From Gammaproteobacteria bacterium (lineage in GTDB: Bacteria > Pseudomonadota > Gammaproteobacteria > Pseudomonadales > Azotimanducaceae): 48,120 nucleotides of DNA. How positions within the stretch are numbered: the first letter of the stretch is position 1; every line of letters begins with the position of its first letter. The stretch lies in assembly GCA_028821125.1 (NCBI GenBank), contig JAPPHD010000035.1:1-48120 (forward strand), written 5' to 3'. Shown one piece after another: positions 7,918 through 16,798 of the stretch. The notes beneath the pieces were generated by a model, which was not told the origin of the DNA, made no database searches, and worked only from the letters and a program-made list of their open reading frames with translations. Made by a program: the position numbers and the translations under genes.

Positions 7918-9849
7918 TCAGCGGCCAGCCTCGAACACCAGCAGCGCATTGCCCGGCATCTTGCCGGCGAAACCGTAACCCGAACTCAGGATCAGGTCGC
8001 CCTGATAGGCGAGCGGTGCTGCGCCGCCGCCGAAGGCGCCACCCTGAGCGGTGACGCCGCCCAACGCCGGGAAATCCCGCGCCGTATCCAACTCCCAAAG
8101 CAGGTCGCCCGAAGAGGCATCGAAAACCCGCATGTACCCGTCATTGCCGCCTGCGAAGACCAGCTCGGGGGTCGCGGTAATCGCCTGGGAGTAGCCGCGT
8201 TGGCAGAATTCCTGATCGTCGCGGCACACGTCCGGAGCAGGCACCTTCCACAGATACTCCCCGTTGCGCAGATCCAGCGCATAGAGCCCCGGTCGAGCCG
8301 GCTCCGGGTACTCGCGGCCGTCGTCCGTGTCGCTGATGGGCACGAACAGCCGCCCGCCAGCGGCGGCCATACCGAAGTAAACGCCGCCATGAATGCCGCC
8401 GCGGCCCACCTTGGTCTGCCAGACCGGCTCCCCCGTGTAGACGTCCAGGGCGTGCACCACGCCCGATTTCTGCCCGGCCACGACAAGGTCGCGCCCGTCG
8501 GCATCCTGTGCAACCACCGTGCCCGCGCCGAAGTCGTAGTCCGGCCCGTCCTCGACCGGGCAATTCGTGCGGTCCCAGGGGCCGCAGGCCATGTTCCAGG
8601 CATCCCCCGCGGTGGCCTGAAAGATCCAGTTGATCGCACCGGTGGCGAGATCGATGGCGAATATGGCGTCGCTCGCGCCGTCAGCGGGCGAGGAGTAATT
8701 CTCCCCCGTGCCGACGAGCAACTGGCTGCGCTCGATGTCGATGGCGGGGCTGTTCCAGATCGGCGCGCCGGATGGCCCGTAATTCTGCGTGCCGGCTGCA
8801 TTCACACCCTGCGGTTCGGGTTCGTCGGCAATCGTGAAAGTCTGCCACCTGATTTCGCCCGTGCGCGCATCGTAGGCCACCACCGATCCTCGGAAGCTGC
8901 AGCACTCATAGGCGGGGTCGGCCGCGGGCACCACCTCCAGCGACGACACCGGCACGTACAGCGTGTCTTCGTGCAACGTCGGGGTACCAGTGAGGGTCGT
9001 GTTGGGGTGGTCGTCGGGCCGTGCGCGCCACCGGAGTTCCCCGGTCAGGGCGTCCACACCGTAGAGATTGCCGATCAGGTCGCCGAAAAAGGCCATCGGC
9101 TGAGCCGCAGCGTCTCCCGCCGGCCAAGGGCTTACCACGATTCCGGTACGCACCTCGGCGGATGCATCAAACGACCAGCGCGCACACCCCGTTTCACGAT
9201 CGAGCGCGAATACCGTGCCGCCATGGCTGCCCACGAACAACAGGCCGCCGGCCAGCGCGGGCGCGGAGCGCGCGCGCGACGCACCCGGAAACGCCAACGC
9301 CCACTTCAGCTTCAGGCTGTCAATATTGGCCGGCGTGAGGCCCGCCAATGCGGTTGGTATCCGGTGCGTGCTGGCAGGGGTGAGCCCCCACCCGGTAAAA
9401 ACCGGCGGTTCGGAGAAATCAAACCGATTCTCCTCGCAACGAGGCGGCCCCGCGATTTCGGCAGCACCTGCCATGCTGCGCTTGGCAAGGAATTCCGCAA
9501 CCGCCACCTTCTCTTCCGCGGAAAGGCCTGCGGCCTGAGCTTGCATGACACCGGCGGTCAGAGACCGGTGAATGGACTCCGGCGACATCAACAGCAACAT
9601 GGCCCGTTGCGGCGACCGATCGACGCCCCCCTCATGGCATGACGCGCAAGACCTGAAATACACCTGCCCGCCAGGACTTGACGTGTCCGCCATCTCGAAA
9701 TCAGTGCCGTCTTCGGCCGCGGGCGGCACAGCCTCGGCCGCCGCTTCAGCAGCCTGCCGGGGTTGCTGCTCCGCACGCTGTTCGGCACCACACCCCACCA
9801 ATCCCAGGACCGCCACCAGAGCGGCCAGCAAGCCAAGTTTGTCTGTCAT
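7918..9849 (-). CDS. PQQ-type quinohemoprotein lipoprotein (polyvinyl-alcohol-dehydrogenase-like)
   Basis: A 643-residue protein from the ATG at 9849 (GGAAG just upstream); an in-frame GTG six codons earlier is less likely. Lipobox LVGC gives lipid-modified Cys20. A cytochrome c domain follows with heme motif C68-A-S-C-H72. The rest is an eight-bladed beta-propeller with repeated W-x-x-x-x-G or DxxTGE(x)W blade motifs and an adjacent cysteine pair (C316-C317), as in PQQ dehydrogenases where the vicinal disulfide contacts the cofactor. The order heme domain first, propeller second matches polyvinyl-alcohol dehydrogenase relatives. Expected role: oxidation of an alcohol in the periplasm with electrons passed through heme c. 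Substrate not predictable. Confidence 0.85.
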   Translation of the reverse strand: MTDKLGLLAALVAVLGLVGCGAEQRAEQQPRQAAEAAAEAVPPAAEDGTDFEMADTSSPGGQVYFRSCASCHEGGVDRSPQRAMLLLMSPESIHRSLTAGVMQAQAAGLSAEEKVAVAEFLAKRSMAGAAEIAGPPRCEENRFDFSEPPVFTGWGLTPASTHRIPTALAGLTPANIDSLKLKWALAFPGASRARSAPALAGGLLFVGSHGGTVFALDRETGCARWSFDASAEVRTGIVVSPWPAGDAAAQPMAFFGDLIGNLYGVDALTGELRWRARPDDHPNTTLTGTPTLHEDTLYVPVSSLEVVPAADPAYECCSFRGSVVAYDARTGEIRWQTFTIADEPEPQGVNAAGTQNYGPSGAPIWNSPAIDIERSQLLVGTGENYSSPADGASDAIFAIDLATGAINWIFQATAGDAWNMACGPWDRTNCPVEDGPDYDFGAGTVVAQDADGRDLVVAGQKSGVVHALDVYTGEPVWQTKVGRGGIHGGVYFGMAAAGGRLFVPISDTDDGREYPEPARPGLYALDLRNGEYLWKVPAPDVCRDDQEFCQRGYSQAITATPELVFAGGNDGYMRVFDASSGDLLWELDTARDFPALGGVTAQGGAFGGGAAPLAYQGDLILSSGYGFAGKMPGNALLVFEAGR

Positions 9850-9885
9850 TGTTCTTCCAACTCCCACGCGCTCGAAGCGGCTCGC

Positions 9886-10135
9886 TTAACCCGCATATTT
9901 CACCAAGGGCCGCGATGATCGCGCAGGATTTTGCCCCTGTGCGCGTGCTCGCGACCGCAAGCATAGCCCCGCCTATGGTGGAGGGAGCATGTGCGCGCAC
10001 AGGGGCAAAAGACAAGCGAGGGCGCGGCCAGCGCAGTCTGTACCCGGAAAGACCTCTGCCAAAGTGCATACAATCGAGGTCAAACCAACGAAATTCGAAA
10101 ATAGGACAAGCGGCTTGGTGAAATATGCGGGTTAA
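9886..10135. repeat. Nested inverted-repeat element (MITE-like or IS remnant)
   Basis: A 22-base perfect inverted repeat forms the two ends: left arm 9886-9907 (begins TTAACCCGCATATTTC), right arm 10114-10135. Inside it lies a second perfect inverted repeat of 17 bases, 9929-9945 (TTTTGCCCCTGTGCGCG) and 9994-10010, and inside that a small hairpin CATAG/CTATG (9962-9977). There is no transposase and no obvious target duplication. The right arm supplies the TAA stop of the hydrolase at 10132. This architecture fits a miniature element or a deleted insertion sequence. Confidence 0.65.
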
Positions 10136-10995
10136 ATCTGCGCCATGACCGCTTGCGTGAGCCGGCTGTCGGGCTTTCGCAGCGGATCGGCCAGCGTGAA
10201 GTGATCGAGGCCGGGTAGCTCGAGCCTGCTGAACGGATAGCCGTGCGCCTGCCAAACGGAGGCCATGGCGTTCGCCTGGCGCGCGTATTCGTCGGATTCG
10301 ATGTCGCCTGAAACCAGCATGAGCGGTGCCGCCACCCGGTACTGCTGCGCGACCGGGCTGTTGCGTCGAGCCTCGGCTTCGTCCATGCGGAGCTTTTCGT
10401 TGAGATAGCAAAGGCGTATGGGCTCCAGGTCGTAGAGGCCGGACATGGACACGGCGCTCTTGACGAGATCCGGCGGCAGGCCGGCGCCGAAGGCCGGCCA
10501 ATCGGTCGCGAGCAGCATGGCGGCCAGGTGGCCGCCCGCCGACTGTCCGAGCGCGTGAATGCGCGACGGATCGCCGCCGAATGTGGCGGCGTTGCGCCAC
10601 ACCCAGGCCGCGGCGGCCCGGTTCTGCCGCACGATCTCGTCCATCCGGAAATCGGGGGCAAGACCGTAGTTGATGACGACCGTGACCACGTCATGGGGCC
10701 GGAAGCCTTCGGCGACGAAGCTGTTGTGCCCCTTGTCGAGCGAATACCAGTAGCCGCCGTGGATCATGATCAGGATGGGTGCTCCGGGCTGCCTGGCCGG
10801 AAAGATGTCGAGCGTCTCCACCGGGAGGTCGCCATAGGCGACGTCCAGGTCACATGGCAGCGTAGCGCGGGTCTCTGCACTCCAGTCGAGCCAGCGATCG
10901 AAATAGTCGAGGTATTGGGGGATGCGCGCGCGGTTGTTGTACTGCTCATCGAGCGCCTCTCGATCGTATCCGCGATAGATCACCAGTCCACTCAT
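10132..10995 (-). CDS. Alpha/beta hydrolase of the arylformamidase (kynurenine formamidase)-like group
   Basis: A 287-residue enzyme. YNNRARIP near residue 19 and H79-G-G-Y-W83 (oxyanion motif HGGxW) are marks of the arylformamidase-like branch. The nucleophile is S152 in GQSAGG, with H265 (LDHF) and an aspartate near 231-235 as the likely rest of the triad. A strong AGGAGG-like site precedes the ATG. Family members hydrolyse N-formylkynurenine or small esters; no tryptophan-degradation genes lie nearby, so the substrate is open. The stop codon lies within the right end of the inverted-repeat element, so the last residues may have been altered by insertion, although the length is normal. Confidence 0.85.
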   Translation of the reverse strand: MSGLVIYRGYDREALDEQYNNRARIPQYLDYFDRWLDWSAETRATLPCDLDVAYGDLPVETLDIFPARQPGAPILIMIHGGYWYSLDKGHNSFVAEGFRPHDVVTVVINYGLAPDFRMDEIVRQNRAAAAWVWRNAATFGGDPSRIHALGQSAGGHLAAMLLATDWPAFGAGLPPDLVKSAVSMSGLYDLEPIRLCYLNEKLRMDEAEARRNSPVAQQYRVAAPLMLVSGDIESDEYARQANAMASVWQAHGYPFSRLELPGLDHFTLADPLRKPDSRLTQAVMAQI

Positions 10996-11093
10996 CGCTC
11001 CTCCTCAGCCCCTGCGCTCGCCGATGGCGGAGCCCTCGATCACAGCGCCGGGATGGACGTCCCGCGTAGCGCCGGACTACCGGGTACGTTGAA

Positions 11094-11483
11094 CTATCCG
11101 GAACCCAGGTACGTCGCCACCCACCAGGTGTTTCCATACGCGACGAACCCGCAGCCGCGTTCCCCGTACGGCTTGTCCTCGGGGGCGGTGATCGGCTCGG
11201 CCCCCGCCTCGAGGGCGCGTCGATACACGGCATCGACATCCTCCACATAGACGTAGACCGACGCCGACGTCGGGCTGTGTTCCGGCGGAAGCTCCCCCGC
11301 CTCGACCACCACGCCACTGTCGCCGATCGCCAGTTCAACGTGAGCGGCTCGGCGGTCTTCGGATTCGTGCCGCTCAATCTCGCTTGCGCCGAACACCGTC
11401 ACCAGGAACGCCGGCAGTTCGTACGCACCGTACAGATAAGGCCTCACGGCACCGAAGCCGTGACGCACATGGCTGTCTGACAT
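11094..11483 (-). CDS. VOC family protein
   Basis: A 129-residue glyoxalase-fold protein beginning MSDSHVRHGFGAVRPYLYG. Strands AAHVELAIGDSGVVVEAGE and SASVYVYVEDVDAVYRRALEAG and the terminal NTWWVATYLG are typical of the stand-alone PhnB-like VOC group. The upstream open frame extends to 11636 but adds no domain, so I use the ATG at 11483. It is divergent from arsI across 182 bases. Chemistry cannot be assigned from sequence alone. Confidence 0.82.
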   Translation of the reverse strand: MSDSHVRHGFGAVRPYLYGAYELPAFLVTVFGASEIERHESEDRRAAHVELAIGDSGVVVEAGELPPEHSPTSASVYVYVEDVDAVYRRALEAGAEPITAPEDKPYGERGCGFVAYGNTWWVATYLGSG

Positions 11484-11566
11484 CGTCAATCTCAAGGGAG
11501 GAGGACGGTCCAGTCTAGCACCCTCCGGCAATTGATCGGGGTGCGGCTTGGCTGCCGGTCGGCACG

Positions 11567-11586
11567 ATTGCAGATTGGCATTGCAG
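11567..11586. promoter_or_regulatory. Short direct repeats in the arsI/VOC divergent region
   Basis: ATTGCAG occurs at 11567-11573 and again at 11580-11586, with the related ATTGGC between them. Spacing of 13 bases is compatible with a regulator site or a -35 region, but the evidence is only the repeat itself. Confidence 0.25.
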
Positions 11587-11665
11587 AAACCGCCCGGGCG
11601 ACGATGCGCGCGGCACGACAGCCTGATAACCTGCATCGCAGTTCCGCACGACGAAGAGTTGAACG

Positions 11666-12130
11666 ATGTCTCGACTGCAACTCGCGATCAACGTGACCGA
11701 TCTGGACAGCGCCATCGAGTTTTACTCCAGGTTGTTCGGCACGGCTCCAGCAAAGGTCAAGCCGGCCTACGCCAACTTCGAAGTGGCCGATCCACCGCTG
11801 AAACTGGTGCTGTTCGAAGGTTCGGAAGGGGCGACGATCAATCATCTCGGCGTCGAGTGCGAGACGGCCGATGAGTTGGTGGCCGCCGAGCGGCGCCTGG
11901 CCGAGTCCGGGCTCGACACGACGGGTGTCGATGAGACCGTCTGCTGCTTTGCCGAAAAGGCGGAGGCCTGGGTCGTTGACCCGGACGGAGCCCGTTGGGA
12001 GTGGTATGTCAAATCCGGGGATGCGGAACAGTTGCACTATACGGTGATTCGAAGTCTTTCCGACACTGGCGGCTCCCCCACCTCGGCCACCGCCTGTTGC
12101 GAGGAGCGGCCTGAACCGTATTCACGCTAG
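11666..12130 (+). CDS. arsI: ArsI/CadI-family VOC protein, probable C-As lyase
   Basis: A 154-residue VOC protein. Vicinal cysteines C93-C94 in TVCCFAEKAEAWVVDPDG form the arsenic-binding loop that defines ArsI, and Q5, H60 and E112 fall where the family places its Fe(II) ligands. A second CC pair lies near the C terminus (TACCEE). ArsI cleaves the carbon-arsenic bond of trivalent methyl- or aryl-arsenicals with oxygen. No arsR, arsB or arsM lies next to it, so here it is a stand-alone detoxification gene. The gene starts at the ATG at 11666. Confidence 0.87.
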   Translation: MSRLQLAINVTDLDSAIEFYSRLFGTAPAKVKPAYANFEVADPPLKLVLFEGSEGATINHLGVECETADELVAAERRLAESGLDTTGVDETVCCFAEKAEAWVVDPDGARWEWYVKSGDAEQLHYTVIRSLSDTGGSPTSATACCEERPEPYSR

Positions 12131-12152
12131 TGTTGTGTCACAGGACACTAGC
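12126..12152. repeat. Short palindrome between arsI and the dehydrogenase
   Basis: GCTAGTGT (12126-12133) and ACACTAGC (12145-12152) form an 8-base perfect stem with an 11-base loop. It overlaps the arsI stop codon. It could end transcription but lacks a T-run. Confidence 0.5.
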
Positions 12153-12164
12153 CGTTGCGGCTTC

Positions 12165-13121
12165 ATGGCATGGCCGAAACGGCCACCACCATTCACCGAC
12201 GAGGGATTCACGCTGTTCGCAAGAGGCTTCACCGACCGCGATGTACCCGACCAGGCGGGGCGGACGTTTCTTGTCACCGGCGCCAACACCGGAATCGGCT
12301 TCGAGTCAGCCAGGGTGCTCGCAAGGCATGGCGCCCGGGTGCTGCTGGGGTGCCGTTCCCAGGAGCGCGCGCGAGCCGCCATCGCAGCGATCGGAAGCGA
12401 GTCCCCTGACGCCGATCTCAGCTTCCTGCAGCTCGACCAGGCCGATCTCGGCAGCGTTCGTTCCGCCTCGGAACAGGCGGCCGGCGAGCCGCGCCTCGAC
12501 GTACTGGTCAACAACGCGGGGATCATGGGGGTGCCCCACACCCTGACGAAGGACGGTTTCGAGTCGATGTTCGGCGTCAATCACCTGGGCACCTTCGCGC
12601 TGACGTCCCTCCTCCTGCCCAAACTGCAGGAGACCGAGGGCAGCCGGGTGGTGATCACCAGCAGCCTCGCCCATCGCACCGCCCGAATCTTCTGGGACGA
12701 CATCAACGGGCAGAAACACTATTTCTCGCTCGCCCGCTACCAGCAGAGCAAGCTGGCGAACATGCTGCACCTGTTCGAACTGGACCGGCGCCTGAGGGCA
12801 CGCGGCTCCGGAACGATCGCGGTCGGCTGCCATCCGGGCGTTGCGGTCACCGACATTGGGCGCAACTATACCCTTTTCCCAGTCGCGGCCCCCCTTCTTC
12901 GCTTCGTCTTCAACACCCGAAAAGCGGGGGCCTGGCCCACCCTCCGGGCGGCGACGGGCCCCGATGTCGCGGGCGGCGACTACTACGGCCCCTCGAACTG
13001 GGCGCAGACCAGCGGACCGGCCGCCAAGGCCTCGGCGGGGGTATCGAGCCGCGACCCGGTGCTCGGGAAACGGCTGTGGGAGCTGTCAATAGAAATGACC
13101 GGCGTGGATCCGGGGATTTAG
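12165..13121 (+). CDS. Short-chain dehydrogenase/reductase (retinol-dehydrogenase-like)
   Basis: From the ATG at 12165 the product is 318 residues; a GTG at 12135 would add ten residues, but it lies inside the preceding palindrome and has no ribosome-binding site. The Rossmann motif TGANTGIG is at residues 38-45, NNAG follows, and the catalytic serine (ITSSLAH) and YxxxK (RYQQSK) are intact. NAD(P)-dependent alcohol/ketone oxidoreductase. It is followed after 11 bases by a Rieske ferredoxin, suggesting a shared transcript and a role in the same oxidative pathway. Confidence 0.9.
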   Translation: MAWPKRPPPFTDEGFTLFARGFTDRDVPDQAGRTFLVTGANTGIGFESARVLARHGARVLLGCRSQERARAAIAAIGSESPDADLSFLQLDQADLGSVRSASEQAAGEPRLDVLVNNAGIMGVPHTLTKDGFESMFGVNHLGTFALTSLLLPKLQETEGSRVVITSSLAHRTARIFWDDINGQKHYFSLARYQQSKLANMLHLFELDRRLRARGSGTIAVGCHPGVAVTDIGRNYTLFPVAAPLLRFVFNTRKAGAWPTLRAATGPDVAGGDYYGPSNWAQTSGPAAKASAGVSSRDPVLGKRLWELSIEMTGVDPGI

Positions 13122-13132
13122 GAGCGGGCGCC

Positions 13133-13450
13133 ATGAGCGGCTTCAAGACCATCGCGAACACGGCCGACATTCCGGCCAACAAGAGCCTGGCGGTCGAGCA
13201 TCGCGGGCTGAAACTCCTCGTCTGCAACTCGGGCGGCGACTTCGTGGTGGTCGAGAACCGCTGTTCCCATCAGGACCAGCCCCTCGAACGGGGGCGAATC
13301 CGCAACGGTTACATCATCTGCCCGGTGCATGGCATGCGCTTCAAGCTGGAGTCCGGCGAGCCGGTAGGTCAACTCACCCGCGTGCCGATCAGGCTGTTCG
13401 AGTCCCGTGTGGTGGATGGCGCGGTGCAGGTGCGCGCAATTGCACCCTGA
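13133..13450 (+). CDS. Rieske [2Fe-2S] ferredoxin
   Basis: A 105-residue single Rieske domain. Cluster ligands are C44-x-H46 (CSHQDQPL) and C63-x2-H66 (CPVHGM). Small stand-alone Rieske ferredoxins feed electrons to ring-hydroxylating oxygenases; one such oxygenase is encoded convergently 45 bases away. GGAG eight bases before the ATG supports the start. A partner reductase is not in the window. Confidence 0.92.
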   Translation: MSGFKTIANTADIPANKSLAVEHRGLKLLVCNSGGDFVVVENRCSHQDQPLERGRIRNGYIICPVHGMRFKLESGEPVGQLTRVPIRLFESRVVDGAVQVRAIAP

Positions 13451-13495
13451 CCGGGCCTGACGCCCCGGGGCGCACCTGTTCATTGATTTGTACGG

Positions 13496-14884
13496 TTAGC
13501 GGTCCAGGAAATCCCGTACGCGCTTGTGCACGTGCCGGACGCGCACTTCCTGATAGTTGCCCAGCGTCTGCGCGCCGCGGCGGCAGGTCTTGAACCCTCT
13601 GGTCTGGGCGGCCATGTTGTCGGTGTCCTGGTCGTAAACGGGCCCCAGCCGCCCGAGACCCTCGGCCTGTGTATAGCTGTCCTCGATTTCCAGGTACAAC
13701 GGTTCCGGGGGCGGCGGCGGCTCTTTTTCCGGGTGTTTCGGGCGCAGGAAGTAAAGGTCGAACCGCGAATAGTCCGGGTCGTTCGGATCCGGCCGGAAAC
13801 GGTACACCATCGGCAGCGACAGCCCCGGAAAGATGAACATGTTCGGGAACAGGAAATACTCGATGGAGTCGAGGGTCTGCGCCGTGGAGTAGCTCGAGAA
13901 ATCCTGGTCGTAGATCTTGCCGAGCTGTTGCTTGACGACGTTCGCGTAGAAATCGCGGGCGGTCATGCCTTCCGGCAGTTCGGGTACCCCGCTGCTCTCG
14001 TCCGGTCCCCGCCGCCCCCACATCTGCGCCAGCAGTTCCTGCTCGGTGAGCGGGGTGGGCCTGCGCGCATTGGGGGAACCGACGGTGTGGATGAACCGGT
14101 TCACGTTTTCGGGAAACACGTCGTAGGTGGTGATGGGCTCCGAGTAGTCCATGCCGCCGGCGTGCGTCTCCTTGACGTGGTACGCCTCCATGAAGGCTTC
14201 TTCGGCGGCTTTCCAGTTCACCGGGAGCCGCTTGCTTACATGGGTTTCGATGTAGCGGTCTTCGATGTGGAAGTCCTTGAAGTGCTCCGGCAGGACGCCC
14301 AGGTAGCTCTCCAGTGACTCCGCCCCGTCATCGAAGTTGACGAACACGAATCCGGCCCACAGGCCGACCCGCACTTCCCGCAGGCTGTGGGTCTCGGCAC
14401 TTACATGTGGGAAATCCCAATCTTCCGGCACATCGAGCAGCGTGCCGTCGAGCCCGTAGGTCCAGCCGTGGAAGGGGCACTTGAAGTTCTCGCAGAAGCC
14501 CGACGACTCCGGGTCTTTCAGCGCCGTGCCACGGTGCATGCAGGCATTGTAGAACGCCTTGATCTCACCGGATTCGGTGCGCGTGACAATGGCCGACAGG
14601 GTACCGATGTCGTAGACGTGGTAGTCGCCGGGCTCGGGAATGTGTTCCTCCCGGCAGGCCATCTGCCAGACGTGGGGCCAGAGCTTCTCGAACTCCTGGT
14701 TCAGGTGTTCCTTCGAGGTGTAGTGGCTGTAGGGAATGTCTTCGTCCCCGGCGAATTCGTAGGAATACTCCAGGAACGCCGGCGGCGGCGTAGAGTTGTC
14801 CCTGAGGATCGCCTCCTGGTAGGTGGGGCCCGGAGCCCGCGCTTCGCCCGGCCGCTGGACCGAAGCCTTCAATCGTTGGTTCAC
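13496..14884 (-). CDS. Rieske non-heme iron oxygenase, alpha subunit
   Basis: 462 residues from a GTG start with AAGGA six bases upstream. The N-terminal Rieske domain has C115-x-H117 (CMHRG) and C136-x2-H139 (CPFHGW). The mononuclear iron site is seen in the EAFMEAYHVKETH segment with its two histidines, inside an SRPBCC-type catalytic domain. These enzymes hydroxylate or demethylate aromatic, terpenoid or steroid substrates. No canonical beta subunit is adjacent, so it may be an alpha-only (homotrimeric) type. The ferredoxin at 13133 is the likely electron donor. Confidence 0.93.
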   Translation of the reverse strand: MNQRLKASVQRPGEARAPGPTYQEAILRDNSTPPPAFLEYSYEFAGDEDIPYSHYTSKEHLNQEFEKLWPHVWQMACREEHIPEPGDYHVYDIGTLSAIVTRTESGEIKAFYNACMHRGTALKDPESSGFCENFKCPFHGWTYGLDGTLLDVPEDWDFPHVSAETHSLREVRVGLWAGFVFVNFDDGAESLESYLGVLPEHFKDFHIEDRYIETHVSKRLPVNWKAAEEAFMEAYHVKETHAGGMDYSEPITTYDVFPENVNRFIHTVGSPNARRPTPLTEQELLAQMWGRRGPDESSGVPELPEGMTARDFYANVVKQQLGKIYDQDFSSYSTAQTLDSIEYFLFPNMFIFPGLSLPMVYRFRPDPNDPDYSRFDLYFLRPKHPEKEPPPPPEPLYLEIEDSYTQAEGLGRLGPVYDQDTDNMAAQTRGFKTCRRGAQTLGNYQEVRVRHVHKRVRDFLDR

Positions 14885-15007
14885 GTTCGTTCCTTCTCTG
14901 TCTCAATGAACTCTATTGAGGTTCACTGATATCCACGCCTCAGAAACTAGCACACGGACTACTTTCATGGAACATGGTTTGTGGGACTCGCTAACCGCGG
15001 GCTGCGG

Positions 15008-16192
15008 TTATCCGGCCCTCTTCCTGTCTCTGGAACGCCGGTCGCGGACTTCGCGCAGTCCGGCTATACCCTCCACCTCCAGCCGGCGTCCGCCGGGCAT
15101 CAGCAGGTCGAAGGGCAGTCCCCGCAGTGCCGGGGGCCGGTAGTCGGATACCAGGTCGTAGCGAGCCTTCACCGAGTGATGAACCAGGGGCCGGCACTCG
15201 CTGGCGGTGAGTAGCCGGTCGCTTTCCCACACGCACACCTTGCGTACCTCTCTCGAGTAGAGCGTGGCGAGTCCGGCCGTGTGTGCGTGCGCCGTTCCCG
15301 TCACGTCCGGATTGATGATGATGTCGTCCGCATCCAGCAGTTCCAGGATTTCACCCTGGGCGGCGATCAGCTCGCGGATCTTCGCGGCCTTGGATTCTTC
15401 GATGTTTATGTGCTTGCCCAGGCAGTCGCGGCATCGGGCAATCATGTAGCTGAGTGCCACGTCCGCGAGCCCGTCCAGCCAGTAACCGCCGCCGATGTCT
15501 CCGTGCGCGCCCGGAAACCAGATTTCGGTGATCCGTTCCGGGTTCGAAGGGTCCCGGTTCATCAACGTGGGCTCGAAGGCGACCCGGTCTTCGTCGAGCG
15601 CCAGAATGTGCACCGCCCGTTCGACGCGGTCGTGTACCGTGCCGTTCTCGAACTCGACGTCACCTTCGGTCTGCTCACTGCTGTGTTGAAAACGGTCGAT
15701 CGCACCCACCGTATCGAATACCCCCAGAAAGGCGATCTTCAGGTTGTCGTAACGCTCCAGCGTATTGCGGGCGAACTTCCTGGCCAGTGCCGCACCACGG
15801 CTGAAGCCCAATACGACGACCTTGTCGTCAGCAGTGGGCTTTGCGTCGTTCAGGTCGGCGGACGCCTCGTCGACGATGCGGCGCGCATCGCCCCAGGTGG
15901 GCGCAAGGGCCTGGTTGATCAATCCCGTTGCCTTGGAAACCAGCCAGCCCACCAGCGGCAGTTTCACGCCGCCCTCGCGCGTACCGATGCCGTTGTAGTA
16001 CCACGTCGATTGGGGCGCACCGGCAAGCGTTCGGGTCGGCGTCCGGTCCTCCTCCAGGCCGCCGCCCATGAGAACGTGCAGCTTCAGAATGTTGCTGATG
16101 CTTTCGTCCTGCCGATACGCGTGAGCGTCGCCCGGTTCATTGCCTGTCCCGTCGAAGCTGAACACCAGCGTGCGGCCTGCCGGCGCCTTCAT
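15008..16192 (-). CDS. DUF2235 alpha/beta hydrolase (Tle1-like phospholipase fold)
   Basis: 394 residues. FDGTGN (13-18) opens the domain, the nucleophile elbow is GFSRG (129-133, S131), and GVFDTVGA and WFPGAHGDIGGG follow, all standard DUF2235 blocks. Some family members are type VI secretion lipase effectors (Tle1); others are housekeeping hydrolases. There is no VgrG, PAAR or immunity gene here, so the effector role is not supported. The surrounding oxidation genes suggest an intracellular esterase or lipase instead. Confidence 0.85.
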   Translation of the reverse strand: MKAPAGRTLVFSFDGTGNEPGDAHAYRQDESISNILKLHVLMGGGLEEDRTPTRTLAGAPQSTWYYNGIGTREGGVKLPLVGWLVSKATGLINQALAPTWGDARRIVDEASADLNDAKPTADDKVVVLGFSRGAALARKFARNTLERYDNLKIAFLGVFDTVGAIDRFQHSSEQTEGDVEFENGTVHDRVERAVHILALDEDRVAFEPTLMNRDPSNPERITEIWFPGAHGDIGGGYWLDGLADVALSYMIARCRDCLGKHINIEESKAAKIRELIAAQGEILELLDADDIIINPDVTGTAHAHTAGLATLYSREVRKVCVWESDRLLTASECRPLVHHSVKARYDLVSDYRPPALRGLPFDLLMPGGRRLEVEGIAGLREVRDRRSRDRKRAG

Positions 16193-16315
16193 TCGGGGCT
16201 CCGTTTACCTGCGGCGGGTGCCCCGAACGGGAAATCGGGGGCTTCCCCGATTCGGGCCGCGGCCAGGGCTTCTGTCATGTCGCGGTGCTTTTCCCGGATG
16301 CGCCTGGCGTTCCCC

Positions 16316-16723
16316 TCAGTACGGCAGGTCGAGCGCCAGGAAACGCTTCTGAACCTTCCAGCGTCCGTCCACCAGCACGCAGTCGTCGGTATACATGCCG
16401 GTCGACAGCACGGTGAGCTTCCCGTTCTCGACGCTGATCAGCACCAGGTAGCTGACGGCGGTTACGGACGTCTCCGTCTCGTTTTCGAAATAGAGGTTGG
16501 TCACCACATGGCGGCGCTGGTCGGTCTGTTCCTCCATGGCCCCGCTGAAAAGCCCGGCGATGGCTTCCGACCCCTCGAAGACGATCGGCTCGCCACCCGA
16601 TATGGTCATCTCGAATGCCGGGCCGTCCGGCGCGAACATGTCGATCAGAAAGTCGCTGTCACCCGTGTCGTAGGCCACTCCGGCCCGGTTGAGGAGTTCC
16701 GTTACCGCCTGCTTGTCTGCCAT
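16316..16723 (-). CDS. NTF2/SnoaL-like protein
   Basis: 135 residues with the cone-shaped NTF2-like pattern: an N-terminal helix pair (AVTELLNRAGVAYDTGDSD), then beta strands ending GRWKVQKRFLAL. SnoaL-like domains act as cyclases, isomerases or dehydratases, and beta subunits of ring-hydroxylating oxygenases share the fold. It lies two genes upstream of the oxygenase on the same strand, so a beta-subunit-like or downstream role is possible but unproven. Confidence 0.8.
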   Translation of the reverse strand: MADKQAVTELLNRAGVAYDTGDSDFLIDMFAPDGPAFEMTISGGEPIVFEGSEAIAGLFSGAMEEQTDQRRHVVTNLYFENETETSVTAVSYLVLISVENGKLTVLSTGMYTDDCVLVDGRWKVQKRFLALDLPY

Positions 16724-16798
16724 TGCCCTGCTCCACTGCCCTGTTCGTCAATGATGTGGATGCGTTTTCGACGATCGGGCACCTGGAAGTCAAGCCGG

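Noticed and set aside
15008-16192. Type VI secretion effector reading of the DUF2235 protein
   Set aside because: No VgrG, PAAR, adaptor or immunity gene nearby.
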